NCBI GenBank assembly: GCA_964019425.1
Contig: OZ025815.1
Span: 558,001 to 622,000 of the forward strand
DNA length: 64,000 nt
Direction: 5' to 3'
Origin: Flectonema sp. DT1601
Taxonomy: Eukaryota; Euglenozoa; Diplonemea; Diplonemida; Diplonemidae
The notes under the pieces were generated by a model that saw nothing but the letters and a program-made list of their open reading frames with translations, ran no database searches and was not told the origin of the DNA. The position numbers and the translations under genes were made by a program. Of the stretch, positions 45,301 through 57,713 are shown one piece after another (the first letter of the stretch is position 1; the number at the start of each line of letters is the position of its first letter).

Positions 45301-48300
45301 AAGGAACCGAATCACCGTTGTTGTAGTCGGAGAATGCTTCCTCGATCGCCCCCACCGGCACAATGGAGCTGCCGTCAAACGAGTACTGGATCTCCGAAAC
45401 CGCCACCGGGTTGTTCAGCGTCTGCCCGTCCAACCGGATGTAGTCGAACGGCGTGCCGCTCAGGTGCAGCACCGCACAGAACTCGCTTCCCGTGCTCCCG
45501 CACAGAATGGTCGACGTCACCCTCGTGACCGTGTTGACTACCGAACTCCCCGCCTTCGACAGACTGACGTCGAGCACGAACATCGAGCTCGACGACAAGA
45601 CGCAGCGGAAACCGGTGACCGGAACGTACGTGAACGACATTCCGAAGAATCCGCTGACCGACAGCACCAGCGTGCGCACTGAGTCCCAAGAGCGCAAACC
45701 CACCGTTGTCGGGTTTATCAAGTTCACCAGGTTCGCATCCCCGAGGAATTCCAACTCAGGGATGGCTGCAGCATCCGCGTACGTGGACAGCGGCAACAAC
45801 AACACCCCTTCGGGAACAACCTTTACATCAGAGGAGAAGCTGAACTTGATATCGTCAACCGAGACCACGCACGCTCCGGCACCCGCCGTGATCGACACTT
45901 CGTGCACGTCCACGTTCAACGGAGCCACGAACGTCGCCCCGTAGTATCCGCTTCCCGAGACCGTGTGGCGCGCGGAAACAGGAACGTCCAAGGCGACCGC
46001 GACATCCTTCGAGCTGCCCGTCGCAGAAACTGTCGAGATCGTCACTGTCACTCCGCTCGTCTGAGTCTCGAGGGTGAGCCGCAAGTGCTTCACCCCGAGC
46101 GCGAACCGCAACACCTTCGGCGTCGACATGCAGTCGGTCCTCAGGGCAACCGAGTCAGCGTTGTTCTGCATCGTCAGCGACAACGGTGCCACGCCGATGT
46201 ACGTCACGTAGTGGTTGCTGCTCAGCGCTCCCCCGTTGCTGATAATGTCTTGCAGCGCGGCCTCAGATACCGCTGGTTCGTATTCCGCGAAGTCGAGGCT
46301 GAACACCGACCCGTACGGCTGTTTGATGGCATCAGCCGGCACGAAGCCATACCACATTTCCAGGATCTGGATCGTGGGAGCAGTCATCGCTCCATCATAT
46401 CCGATCGTCAGTGTATCCGCCAAATAGTTCGCATTCGCAAACTGCGACACAACCGTCGCACAAACCTTAGTGACTTCGTTCTCCAAGAAGCAAGGCATAA
46501 ACGTCACACTCGCAGCCACGCTCGACGTGTGGTACGAGAACGTCACCGAGATGTCAGCTCCCACGGAAAATGAGCTCGCATCGACCGCAACCAACATTCG
46601 GAACGAGTTAATCGGCAGCACCGTGCTGCCGTGTCCGAATTTGATTTCCATCGCCCCACCGGCATCGAGATCGTGGTTCCACACGTTCCTCCAAGGCATC
46701 CCACCCGCCGGGATGGCAACAATATCCGACAGCGGGTAGCTCACCAGACCCCAGTCGGGAGTGAAGCTCGTGCTGTCCACGGGGGATACCGTGCTCGCGA
46801 ATGTCTGGTGGAATCCGCCGGCGGTCGCAGCCCGAGGCATAATCTTCGTCTCGTCGAACGCCATTGACACGTCGCCGTACAAGAGGGTTCCGCTGTTCAC
46901 CGTTATCCGCACCAACTCCACGTCCGTCTCCTCAAGGACGAAGAGGCACATCGCCGCTGTGCTGCCGCCGCATGGAAACACATTCCCGTTCGCCGAGTTG
47001 AAATTCGTGGTCTTCGTCACCTGGTTCTGGTTCACGAACTCTACCACAACATCGTAAGCGGAGACAGACTCGGTCACCAGCACCATCTGAAACTGCTTCG
47101 CAGCAAGGAAGAAGGTGCTCATCAACCCGATGGAGCCCGAGTCCAAGTTGTGGAAAGTTCCCCCGGAGTTCGTCACCTGACCGTCGACCGAGTGCGTGTA
47201 CATTCCCTTCGCCCGCCGCATCAATTCCGTGTCCGACGTCTTCACCGTCTGCAACCCTGCGCGGATGAGCTTCGTCTTGTCGAACGAGTATTCCAGGTTG
47301 TCGATGTAGAACGTCCCCGTCGTCGCCGACAACACCAACCGGTCCACGGTTTCGGTGGACGTCCTCGTTCCAGAGTACAGGCTGTACGTATGGCAACGGT
47401 GCGACGACGACGCCCCACAATCAATTCCCATCACGTGGTTCTCAGTGGCCACTATGTGGTCCCTCCAATACTTTGTCACCGTGTACGTCGCCCCTGCCAT
47501 CTCTGTCGTTGAGATGTCGAACCGAATGTCCGTCGCGGAGAGCGGCGTCGTTCCCCCCTGCAAGAAGGTGATGGTCACGCTGTTCGTCGACGACATCACC
47601 AGCGACTTCGACCCGTCATAAGACCCAATCGAAACCTCCCTCGATCCAGCGGTCGGGTTGACGTACGAGATGTGCTCCGCGACGATGTTCTCCGGAACCT
47701 CATTCGTCCCGACGTTGTAGTCGTCAAACGTCTCCCTGATCTTCCCGCTCGGCACAATCTGCGAGCTATCGAACGCGAAGTCGAGTTGCGCGACCCACCC
47801 GTTGAATCCCTCGATCAGCAGCAGGTCTGCCGCAGGAGCTCCGATCTCCGGAACGACCACGTGCTCCACGCAGTACCGGGAAGGTCCCCCGGAAGGTCCG
47901 CACTGTCGGGCAGTCGACAGGGAAACTGCAGTTCCACCCAAGCCAAGTGTCACCGTCGCACCCTGCGATTCCGTGGTCGACACGAGAACCAGCCGCAACC
48001 CTTTCACCGCAACCAGGTTGAAGGAAACAAGCGCTTCTCCCACGACCCAACCAAGTTCGTTCTCGTGATGCCAGCTGCTCACCGTTGACAACGGCATGGG
48101 CGACGAAATTGCCGCCGCTCCGATGTTGCTGATCATGTGATCCGCGTAGAACGCATCGAATGCGAAGTCAACCGTGAAGCGGCACACCTGTAGCCCGTTC
48201 GGCACCACCGACATCGGATCCGTCAGCTCGTTTGCGTCGAAACGGTAATACAGCTCGTCAACCAAGATCGAGGTCCCCGCTGGGTTGGTGATGGTGATCT

Positions 48301-51300
48301 TGTCCATCCCGCTGCTCACGAACGTCGCACCGTACGCCGTCCCTCCACCGATGCGGTATTCGCGCGCCTCTCTCGCCGACAGGCTCACTGCTTGCGCAGC
48401 CCCGGGCTCCGCCTTCACCACTTCAGTGATGGTCACCTCCACAGCCGCTGTGCTCCACATGGTGAATCGCACCTTCCTCACCTCCATGAAGGCGAACGAG
48501 ACCGTCTTTGAGCTGCCTGCCGCAATCTCCCAAGAGAAGCTCGCGGCCGGCTCCGGGCCCGTCCCGACCGTCTCTGTTCCAGGGCCTCCCATCGAGTTCA
48601 CGTACACCTCGAAGAAATTGTCGTGGTTGAATCCAGCCAGTGACAAGAAGTTTGTCGTCAACCGACCAGTCGGAAGCCGCAGCAGCCCCTCGGCGAAGCC
48701 GTACACGATGTCGTCGACATAGAACGCGGTCGTCCCGTCCGTCAGCGACATGTCCATCTCGTCGAGGTCCTTCAAGAGGAAGGTCGCACAGAAGGAACTT
48801 GAACCCACCACGCAAGGCACGTCGATGTTGACCTTGGTGTCGGTCGAAGCAGTGCCGAGTATTGACTTCAAGGTGATCTCCCGAATTCCGGAGGTGATCA
48901 CCGTGAGCCTCACATCCTGCACAACCAAAGGAAGGAACGTCGATGACACACTCAGTCCCCAAACTATCTTCCCAGTTGAAGCAGCAGGAAGCTCCCAAGC
49001 CGCGCTGCTCGGGGAGCGGTCGCCTGGCGTCTCGTCGACCACGGCGCCGGTCGGCCCTATCGAGTACACGAAATAGTTAACATCAGCCCGCTCTTGGTAC
49101 GCATCGGTAGTGAAGGATGGGCTGTCGGTATCGAAGTTGATTGTGTACAGTGTCGTGTCGTCCGGGTACACAGCAGTACCGTCAAACGACAGCGCAACGT
49201 CGTCAACATACACATCGCTGTCCATGTTGTGCTTGATGACAAACTGGTCGTACCCGACGGCGTCTTGCACGTGAACTATCACGCAGAACACATCATTTGC
49301 GTTGCTTCCTCCGCCGCAACCGCAACACGCCTCCTTGGCGATGTGCGTGTTGCGGTTCGCCTCGTCAACACCTGCAATGTCACAAGCACCGTTGTTGACG
49401 TAGTAATCGCAGCCGCGCGAGCTCTGATCCAACCACGCTGATCCGCCGACCGTCAAGTCCGAGCAAGGGACACCTGATGGCTTTGCGATCTCGTTGCCGC
49501 CGCAAACGAACGAATTAGCTTCGCTGAATGCAACGTTTCCGCTGTTCTTGACACCATCAGTGTACAACTCAAGCTCAAATGCGAACGGCATCACGAACGA
49601 CATCACAACAGCACGGAAGTTCGTGGCCGGAAGAAACATCGTGCGGATGAACCCCGGCGTGTCCTTGTCGACGAAAAGCGAGTCCGAGTTGTCGAAGGAG
49701 AACGAGCTAAGCGACGGTCCGAAGCTGGAGACATCGATGCTCTGGTAGAAAGCCGAGTCGTAGCTCGACATCCCGTTGAAGTCCATGTGTCTCTCTTCCG
49801 AGATGGTAAGCAGGGTCATGTCAAAGCTGTACTTCACCGCGTTCAGCGTGATCGTGTCAGGCCCAGTTGGACGGATGACAACGTTTTCCGCATCAGTAAT
49901 CACGACCGTGTCGCAGAAGTACGAGCTGCCACAAGGAACTCCTGCCGCATAGGACGTAGTAGTCTTCAGTCCGAACCGAAAGCTGTCAATCTCGAACATA
50001 CACCTGTTGACTGTGCACGAAACCGTCAACCGGATGCCTGTCGCAAGCTGCTTTCCGTAGTCAATGCCCAGAGTGTTGCCAGCAGCGACGTCAATCGCAG
50101 AAACCGAGTCCCACGAACTAGTCGTGAAAGATGCTCCGATGCTCACGATCTCAGAGATGTGCTTGGAGGCAATGCCCGAAGGAACCGAATCACCGTTGTT
50201 GTAGTCGGAGAATGCTTCCTCGATCGCCCCCACCGGCACAATGGAGCTGCCGTCAAACGAGTACTGGATCTCCGAAACCGCCACCGGGTTGTTCAGCGTC
50301 TGCCCGTCCAACCGGATGTAGTCGAACGGCGTGCCGCTCAGGTGCAGCACCGCACAGAACTCGCTTCCCGTGCTCCCGCACAGAATGGTCGACGTCACCC
50401 TCGTGACCGTGTTGACTACCGAACTCCCCGCCTTCGACAGACTGACGTCGAGCACGAACATCGAGCTCGACGACAAGACGCAGCGGAAACCGGTGACCGG
50501 AACGTACGTGAACGACATTCCGAAGAATCCGCTGACCGACAGCACCAGCGTGCGCACTGAGTCCCAAGAGCGCAAACCCACCGTTGTCGGGTTTATCAAG
50601 TTCACCAGGTTCGCATCCCCGAGGAATTCCAACTCAGGGATGGCTGCAGCATCCGCGTACGTGGACAGCGGCAACAACAACACCCCTTCGGGAACAACCT
50701 TTACATCAGAGGAGAAGCTGAACTTGATATCGTCAACCGAGACCACGCACGCTCCGGCACCCGCCGTGATCGACACTTCGTGCACGTCCACGTTCAACGG
50801 AGCCACGAACGTCGCCCCGTAGTATCCGCTTCCCGAGACCGTGTGGCGCGCGGAAACAGGAACGTCCAAGGCGACCGCGACATCCTTCGAGCTGCCCGTC
50901 GCAGAAACTGTCGAGATCGTCACTGTCACTCCGCTCGTCTGAGTCTCGAGGGTGAGCCGCAAGTGCTTCACCCCGAGCGCGAACCGCAACACCTTCGGCG
51001 TCGACATGCAGTCGGTCCTCAGGGCAACCGAGTCAGCGTTGTTCTGCATCGTCAGCGACAACGGTGCCACGCCGATGTACGTCACGTAGTGGTTGCTGCT
51101 CAGCGCTCCCCCGTTGCTGATAATGTCTTGCAGCGCGGCCTCAGATACCGCTGGTTCGTATTCCGCGAAGTCGAGGCTGAACACCGACCCGTACGGCTGT
51201 TTGATGGCATCAGCCGGCACGAAGCCATACCACATTTCCAGGATCTGGATCGTGGGAGCAGTCATCGCTCCATCATATCCGATCGTCAGTGTATCCGCCA

Positions 51301-54300
51301 AATAGTTCGCATTCGCAAACTGCGACACAACCGTCGCACAAACCTTAGTGACTTCGTTCTCCAAGAAGCAAGGCATAAACGTCACACTCGCAGCCACGCT
51401 CGACGTGTGGTACGAGAACGTCACCGAGATGTCAGCTCCCACGGAAAATGAGCTCGCATCGACCGCAACCAACATTCGGAACGAGTTAATCGGCAGCACC
51501 GTGCTGCCGTGTCCGAATTTGATTTCCATCGCCCCACCGGCATCGAGATCGTGGTTCCACACGTTCCTCCAAGGCATCCCACCCGCCGGGATGGCAACAA
51601 TATCCGACAGCGGGTAGCTCACCAGACCCCAGTCGGGAGTGAAGCTCGTGCTGTCCACGGGGGATACCGTGCTCGCGAATGTCTGGTGGAATCCGCCGGC
51701 GGTCGCAGCCCGAGGCATAATCTTCGTCTCGTCGAACGCCATTGACACGTCGCCGTACAAGAGGGTTCCGCTGTTCACCGTTATCCGCACCAACTCCACG
51801 TCCGTCTCCTCAAGGACGAAGAGGCACATCGCCGCTGTGCTGCCGCCGCATGGAAACACATTCCCGTTCGCCGAGTTGAAATTCGTGGTCTTCGTCACCT
51901 GGTTCTGGTTCACGAACTCTACCACAACATCGTAAGCGGAGACAGACTCGGTCACCAGCACCATCTGAAACTGCTTCGCAGCAAGGAAGAAGGTGCTCAT
52001 CAACCCGATGGAGCCCGAGTCCAAGTTGTGGAAAGTTCCCCCGGAGTTCGTCACCTGACCGTCGACCGAGTGCGTGTACATTCCCTTCGCCCGCCGCATC
52101 AATTCCGTGTCCGACGTCTTCACCGTCTGCAACCCTGCGCGGATGAGCTTCGTCTTGTCGAACGAGTATTCCAGGTTGTCGATGTAGAACGTCCCCGTCG
52201 TCGCCGACAACACCAACCGGTCCACGGTTTCGGTGGACGTCCTCGTTCCAGAGTACAGGCTGTACGTATGGCAACGGTGCGACGACGACGCCCCACAATC
52301 AATTCCCATCACGTGGTTCTCAGTGGCCACTATGTGGTCCCTCCAATACTTTGTCACCGTGTACGTCGCCCCTGCCATCTCTGTCGTTGAGATGTCGAAC
52401 CGAATGTCCGTCGCGGAGAGCGGCGTCGTTCCCCCCTGCAAGAAGGTGATGGTCACGCTGTTCGTCGACGACATCACCAGCGACTTCGACCCGTCATAAG
52501 ACCCAATCGAAACCTCCCTCGATCCAGCGGTCGGGTTGACGTACGAGATGTGCTCCGCGACGATGTTCTCCGGAACCTCATTCGTCCCGACGTTGTAGTC
52601 GTCAAACGTCTCCCTGATCTTCCCGCTCGGCACAATCTGCGAGCTATCGAACGCGAAGTCGAGTTGCGCGACCCACCCGTTGAATCCCTCGATCAGCAGC
52701 AGGTCTGCCGCAGGAGCTCCGATCTCCGGAACGACCACGTGCTCCACGCAGTACCGGGAAGGTCCCCCGGAAGGTCCGCACTGTCGGGCAGTCGACAGGG
52801 AAACTGCAGTTCCACCCAAGCCAAGTGTCACCGTCGCACCCTGCGATTCCGTGGTCGACACGAGAACCAGCCGCAACCCTTTCACCGCAACCAGGTTGAA
52901 GGAAACAAGCGCTTCTCCCACGACCCAACCAAGTTCGTTCTCGTGATGCCAGCTGCTCACCGTTGACAACGGCATGGGCGACGAAATTGCCGCCGCTCCG
53001 ATGTTGCTGATCATGTGATCCGCGTAGAACGCATCGAATGCGAAGTCAACCGTGAAGCGGCACACCTGTAGCCCGTTCGGCACCACCGACATCGGATCCG
53101 TCAGCTCGTTTGCGTCGAAACGGTAATACAGCTCGTCAACCAAGATCGAGGTCCCCGCTGGGTTGGTGATGGTGATCTTGTCCATCCCGCTGCTCACGAA
53201 CGTCGCACCGTACGCCGTCCCTCCACCGATGCGGTATTCGCGCGCCTCTCTCGCCGACAGGCTCACTGCTTGCGCAGCCCCGGGCTCCGCCTTCACCACT
53301 TCAGTGATGGTCACCTCCACAGCCGCTGTGCTCCACATGGTGAATCGCACCTTCCTCACCTCCATGAAGGCGAACGAGACCGTCTTTGAGCTGCCTGCCG
53401 CAATCTCCCAAGAGAAGCTCGCGGCCGGCTCCGGGCCCGTCCCGACCGTCTCTGTTCCAGGGCCTCCCATCGAGTTCACGTACACCTCGAAGAAATTGTC
53501 GTGGTTGAATCCAGCCAGTGACAAGAAGTTTGTCGTCAACCGACCAGTCGGAAGCCGCAGCAGCCCCTCGGCGAAGCCGTACACGATGTCGTCGACCCAG
53601 AACGCGGCCGTCCCGTCCGTCAGCGACATGTCTATCTCGTCGAGGTCCTTCAAGAGGAAGGTCGCACAGAAGAAACTTCCACCCACCACGCAAGGCACGT
53701 CGATGTTGACCTTGGTGTCGGTCGAAGCAGTGCCGAGTATTGACTTCAAGGTGATCTCCTGAGTACCCGAAGTTGTGACAGTCATACGCAAGTTTTGAAC
53801 AACGTGTGGAACGAATAATGAATCTACTGTAAGACCAAACACTAACTTACCAATTTCAGATTGTAGTTTCCAAGCAAGACTTGGTGGATTGCGGTAGTCT
53901 GTCTCAGCCGTAACAATACGAGTTGGACCAACAGAATGAATGAAATACTGTTGTTGGAATTGAGTGATGGGAAAAGGAGATGCCACATTAAAAGGTATAT
54001 TGAATACTACAGTGTTACTTGGGTAAACAACAGTGCTGTCAAAGGAATATGATATATCATCGATATATAAGTTAGAATTCATGTTATGTGAAAAAACTAT
54101 TCTATCATATCCTATAGCATCAGAATACCCTACTAATATGCAGAATACATCATTTGCTGAGCTTCCACCGCCACAATCACAACAAGCCTGTTGAGCAATG
54201 TATGTATTTCTGAACGATTCATCAGCTCCCAGAGTATTGCATGAACCAGAAGCTTGATACCAATTACAATCCTTACCGTCGTTATCAGTCCATGAACCCA

Positions 54301-57300
54301 TAGCATCTTGCAAATCAGAACAAGCAATTTCAGGTGGTTTCGAAACTTCTGAACCTCCACATCTAAAAGCATTGTCAGATGTGAATTGTAATGTTGTCTG
54401 AGCAAGACCATCTCTTTGCAAGATAACATCAAATGTAACTGTTTCAGTAAACGATGTCACAACAGCTCTAAAATCAGTTGCTGGTAAAAACATCATTGAA
54501 AGGAATCCATCAGTAGTTCGATCGACAAATAATGAATCGGAGTTATCAAACGAATATGGACGAAGAGATGGACCAAAATCATAAATAAAAATAGACTGAT
54601 AATGACTTGGCAACGGAGAGATATTATTAAAAGAAGCATAATGAGGTCCTAGAGGAACTGTTAAAGTCCCGTCAAAGCTGTACTTTATATCGTGAAGGTG
54701 AACAGTCGCCCCAGACGGAACTGTAATTTGAATACTATCAGCTGGCAATGGAGAACTAAAGATAAATGTATCACAAAAGAACCCACTACCACAATCCAAT
54801 CCAGGAGCAACAGTGATTGTTTCAATTATATTATTAAATCGTGACCAATCATACTTTATACCGAGAGAAGTAGTTGATGAGATTGTAACTTGCACTTTTA
54901 ATACCTCAAAATCAAACTTTAGATCAAAAACTGTTGTTTGAGGCAAACCCAAAGCATCAACAGAATTAAACGTCGAACCCCAAAAAGATGAGACCGGCAT
55001 TATATAAGCAGCGTGGTCTGGTGTCGAAGTTGAACTGAATGTGTGTTCTATAAGTCCAGCAGGTTTTAGATTTATACTTACAAAGGCGTAGCTGACATCA
55101 TAAACAAGAACAGCTCCAGAAATAGAAATATAATCAATATCTGTTACGGGTAGCTCAATAGAACCACAGAAGTTTCCTCCACTACCACACAGGTTTGTTG
55201 AAGGTATCGTACTTGAGACGCTAAGAACTCCATTCTTATAGGCGTTGAAAGTAACTGTTCCAGATGTTTTCTGGATAAAACACTTGAAATATTTTACTGG
55301 TATGTATCCGAAATGAAGTGTAACAAGAGAACTACTAACACCTTGTGTAGCTCCGTCCCATGTCAATGCTATGGTAGGCTCTGCATTGTTTGCGAGAATC
55401 CTTCTTAATCCATACGCGTCAGTATCAAAAGTCGTCGACGATGTCAAGCTCGCCAAAGGAATTTCTATTAATGAGTTTGGAAGTATATCTATAGCATCAA
55501 AAGAATATCTAAACCTGTTAAGTGATATAGCGTTACCGTTTGCGACGAGTGGTGTCGTCAACATCACATTTGTCACTGTTATTCTAACAGACACTGCATT
55601 ATCTTTTATCCGAATAGATCTACCGTAATAACTTCCTCCATTGTATCCCTGAGCAGGGATGAGTTCCGAAAACGCGTTATTTGTACTGCTTCCGACAACC
55701 TTATCTTTATCGGTGTATGAGACATCAAATGTTGAATCTGTCGCGATAGCAATCTGAGTTTCAATAACAAAGACAAGATCATGAACAGGAAACGGAAAGT
55801 GAATATCTACCGTCCACGGTAAAGTGTTTCCGTATACCACTTCAATACCAAGTTCCCCGAAATCATTATTTCTTGCATACGATAATCCGTTAAGACTAAT
55901 TGGTTCCATGTAGTAATCACGTTTAGTGTCGGGAGTAGGTGGTGCAGTTAGTTCAGCGAATAAGTGAGTAGTTTCATAAGGCATTTTGAGCTTTTCAGAT
56001 TGTGCAAATTCAACCCACGTTCTCTTTATGAAAATTATCGGAGCAGTACCACCTCCAACATACTTAACATTAACTGAACTAATCAAGAAGTTATCCTGTT
56101 TCTCAGCTAAGTTCACTGGAAGTGAAACGACCGTAGCAGTGAAACGATTAGGGTCGAGATGAGAATAAATCGGCGTTACTACCGATGTTACGTCTGTTAA
56201 GTGATATTTGAAGGTTACTTCGATATCGGTAAACGACGAACACGCAAATTCTATTCTAAAGGAGTTTGCTGGAATAGTGTTTCCACCAAATCCAAAAGTG
56301 ATAATGAAATCACTTATTCCCAAGTCCTTTTGTAGTAGGCCTCCGAATTGCGGATCAACAATAAGACCCTCACTATTTTGTGAAAGGATTCCACCGCCCG
56401 GCAGCGTCACCAACGTACTGAAATCAAGATGGAATCCGCCTGACCTTGTAGGGAAAATATCATTTCCATCATAAGCGAAAAACATGTCTTTGTATGAGAA
56501 GGCACCAGCGACTGTAGTGAATTCCATTCTTGTGAATGGAGTGCTTGTTTGCAACAGATAACACGTAACACCAGGACCACAATTAAAATTACCAGTACTA
56601 CTCTGTGTGAACGAATTCGTAGCAACAGAATTCTGATGAAAGAAATAATTAACAGAAGCCGATGAGACTCCCGTAAGTATGTAAACCGTTGCGAATGATG
56701 TCGTTCTATCGAATTTCGTCTGTGTAATGTGAGGTGAATTGGCAGCAGTTAGTCTATTTAGACCATCACTAAAGGTATCGTATTCTTGATTAAATAGATA
56801 GAACGTTGATCTCAAGTTAGATTGTGTTTGTCCAGGAGGAACTTGGGTTATGCCTGGTAATGCAGAAGATCCATCAAAAGAATAACTCAAATCATCCACA
56901 TAGATCGGACTCACATCTTGAAATGATATTTCCGACACTCCAGAGATTGAATAACTGAAACATGATAAACTACCACAATTACCTAAAGTTACACTTGCAG
57001 TGGTTGTCTGACCAAAATACCTCGAAGATAAAACGTTGACTGGACTTACCGTTGAAGACAGTTCAAAGCGGAGTCCCGTTACAGGAATCTGGTATATCGC
57101 ATTGTCACTACTATCTACAACACCAAACTGTAAACTGTTAACACCTGGTGTCATTAATAACTTCGTACTAGAGTCCCATCCAATTGTTGGAGATGATTGA
57201 AAAGTAGATATCAAAGTCGATGTCGACGTGGGTGAACCTGAATCGAAATTTTGAGTTATAACTCCAGCAGGATGTAGTGTGGTACCATCATATGAGAAGG

Positions 57301-57680
57301 CAATTTGATGAAGAAATCCATCAACTGAAGAGTCAATTATGATCCCATCCATTGTTCCAGCTGGTGGAATGTAACTGATTTCAGTGCACATCGAAGTCGA
57401 ATCAACACACTGAAATTGATTAGAAACGGTTCGAAAAGTAATAACGGCATCTCCGTTCGTTAATTGCAACTGACCTGCCTCTGCGTTTACTACAACTGTG
57501 AGTCTCACTTGAGACACTCGCAGCTGTCCAAATTCAAAGAAATACTCGATTCCAGCAGGTTTAACTATTCCCTTTGTAGAATCGTACATCAGAGAACCTG
57601 ATGCCGGAACTACACTAAATGCTGTTTTTGCATAAGTATCAGACTCATCAAGACTTGGCAGTTTAACAACTTGAACACCT

Positions 57681-57713
<33 letters not shown>

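Larger units (their letters stand above)
20970..53759. repeat. Coding tandem array, 4,878-bp unit, 6.72 copies, near-identical
   Basis: The same sequence recurs in direct orientation at an exact offset of 4,878 bp: 20985, 25863, 30741, 35619, 40497, 45375 and 50253 are equivalent bases. The unit is 1,626 codons, so the frame is kept, and each unit encodes ten beta-sandwich modules plus one Cys insert. Between copies I saw only one synonymous site and one missense site, apart from a cluster of changes at the far right edge. Identity starts at 20970 and stops at 53759, where alignable but strongly diverged A+T-rich modules continue in the same frame and module register on both sides. The G+C content jumps inside the array: sampled lines give about 60% against about 38% outside. 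Recent unequal crossing-over or gene conversion is the likely origin; assembly could have altered copy number. Confidence 0.97.

Noticed and set aside
20970-53759. Array interpreted as satellite DNA, transposon cluster or CRISPR
   Set aside because: The unit is 4,878 bp, fully coding in one frame, homologous to its flanks, with no terminal repeats, target duplications or spacer structure.
57682-57709. Homopolymer of 28 T as an assembly gap filler or polyadenylation signal
   Set aside because: It lies inside a GT-AG stretch whose removal restores the protein exactly; no gene end is visible beside it. Its exact length may still be unreliable.
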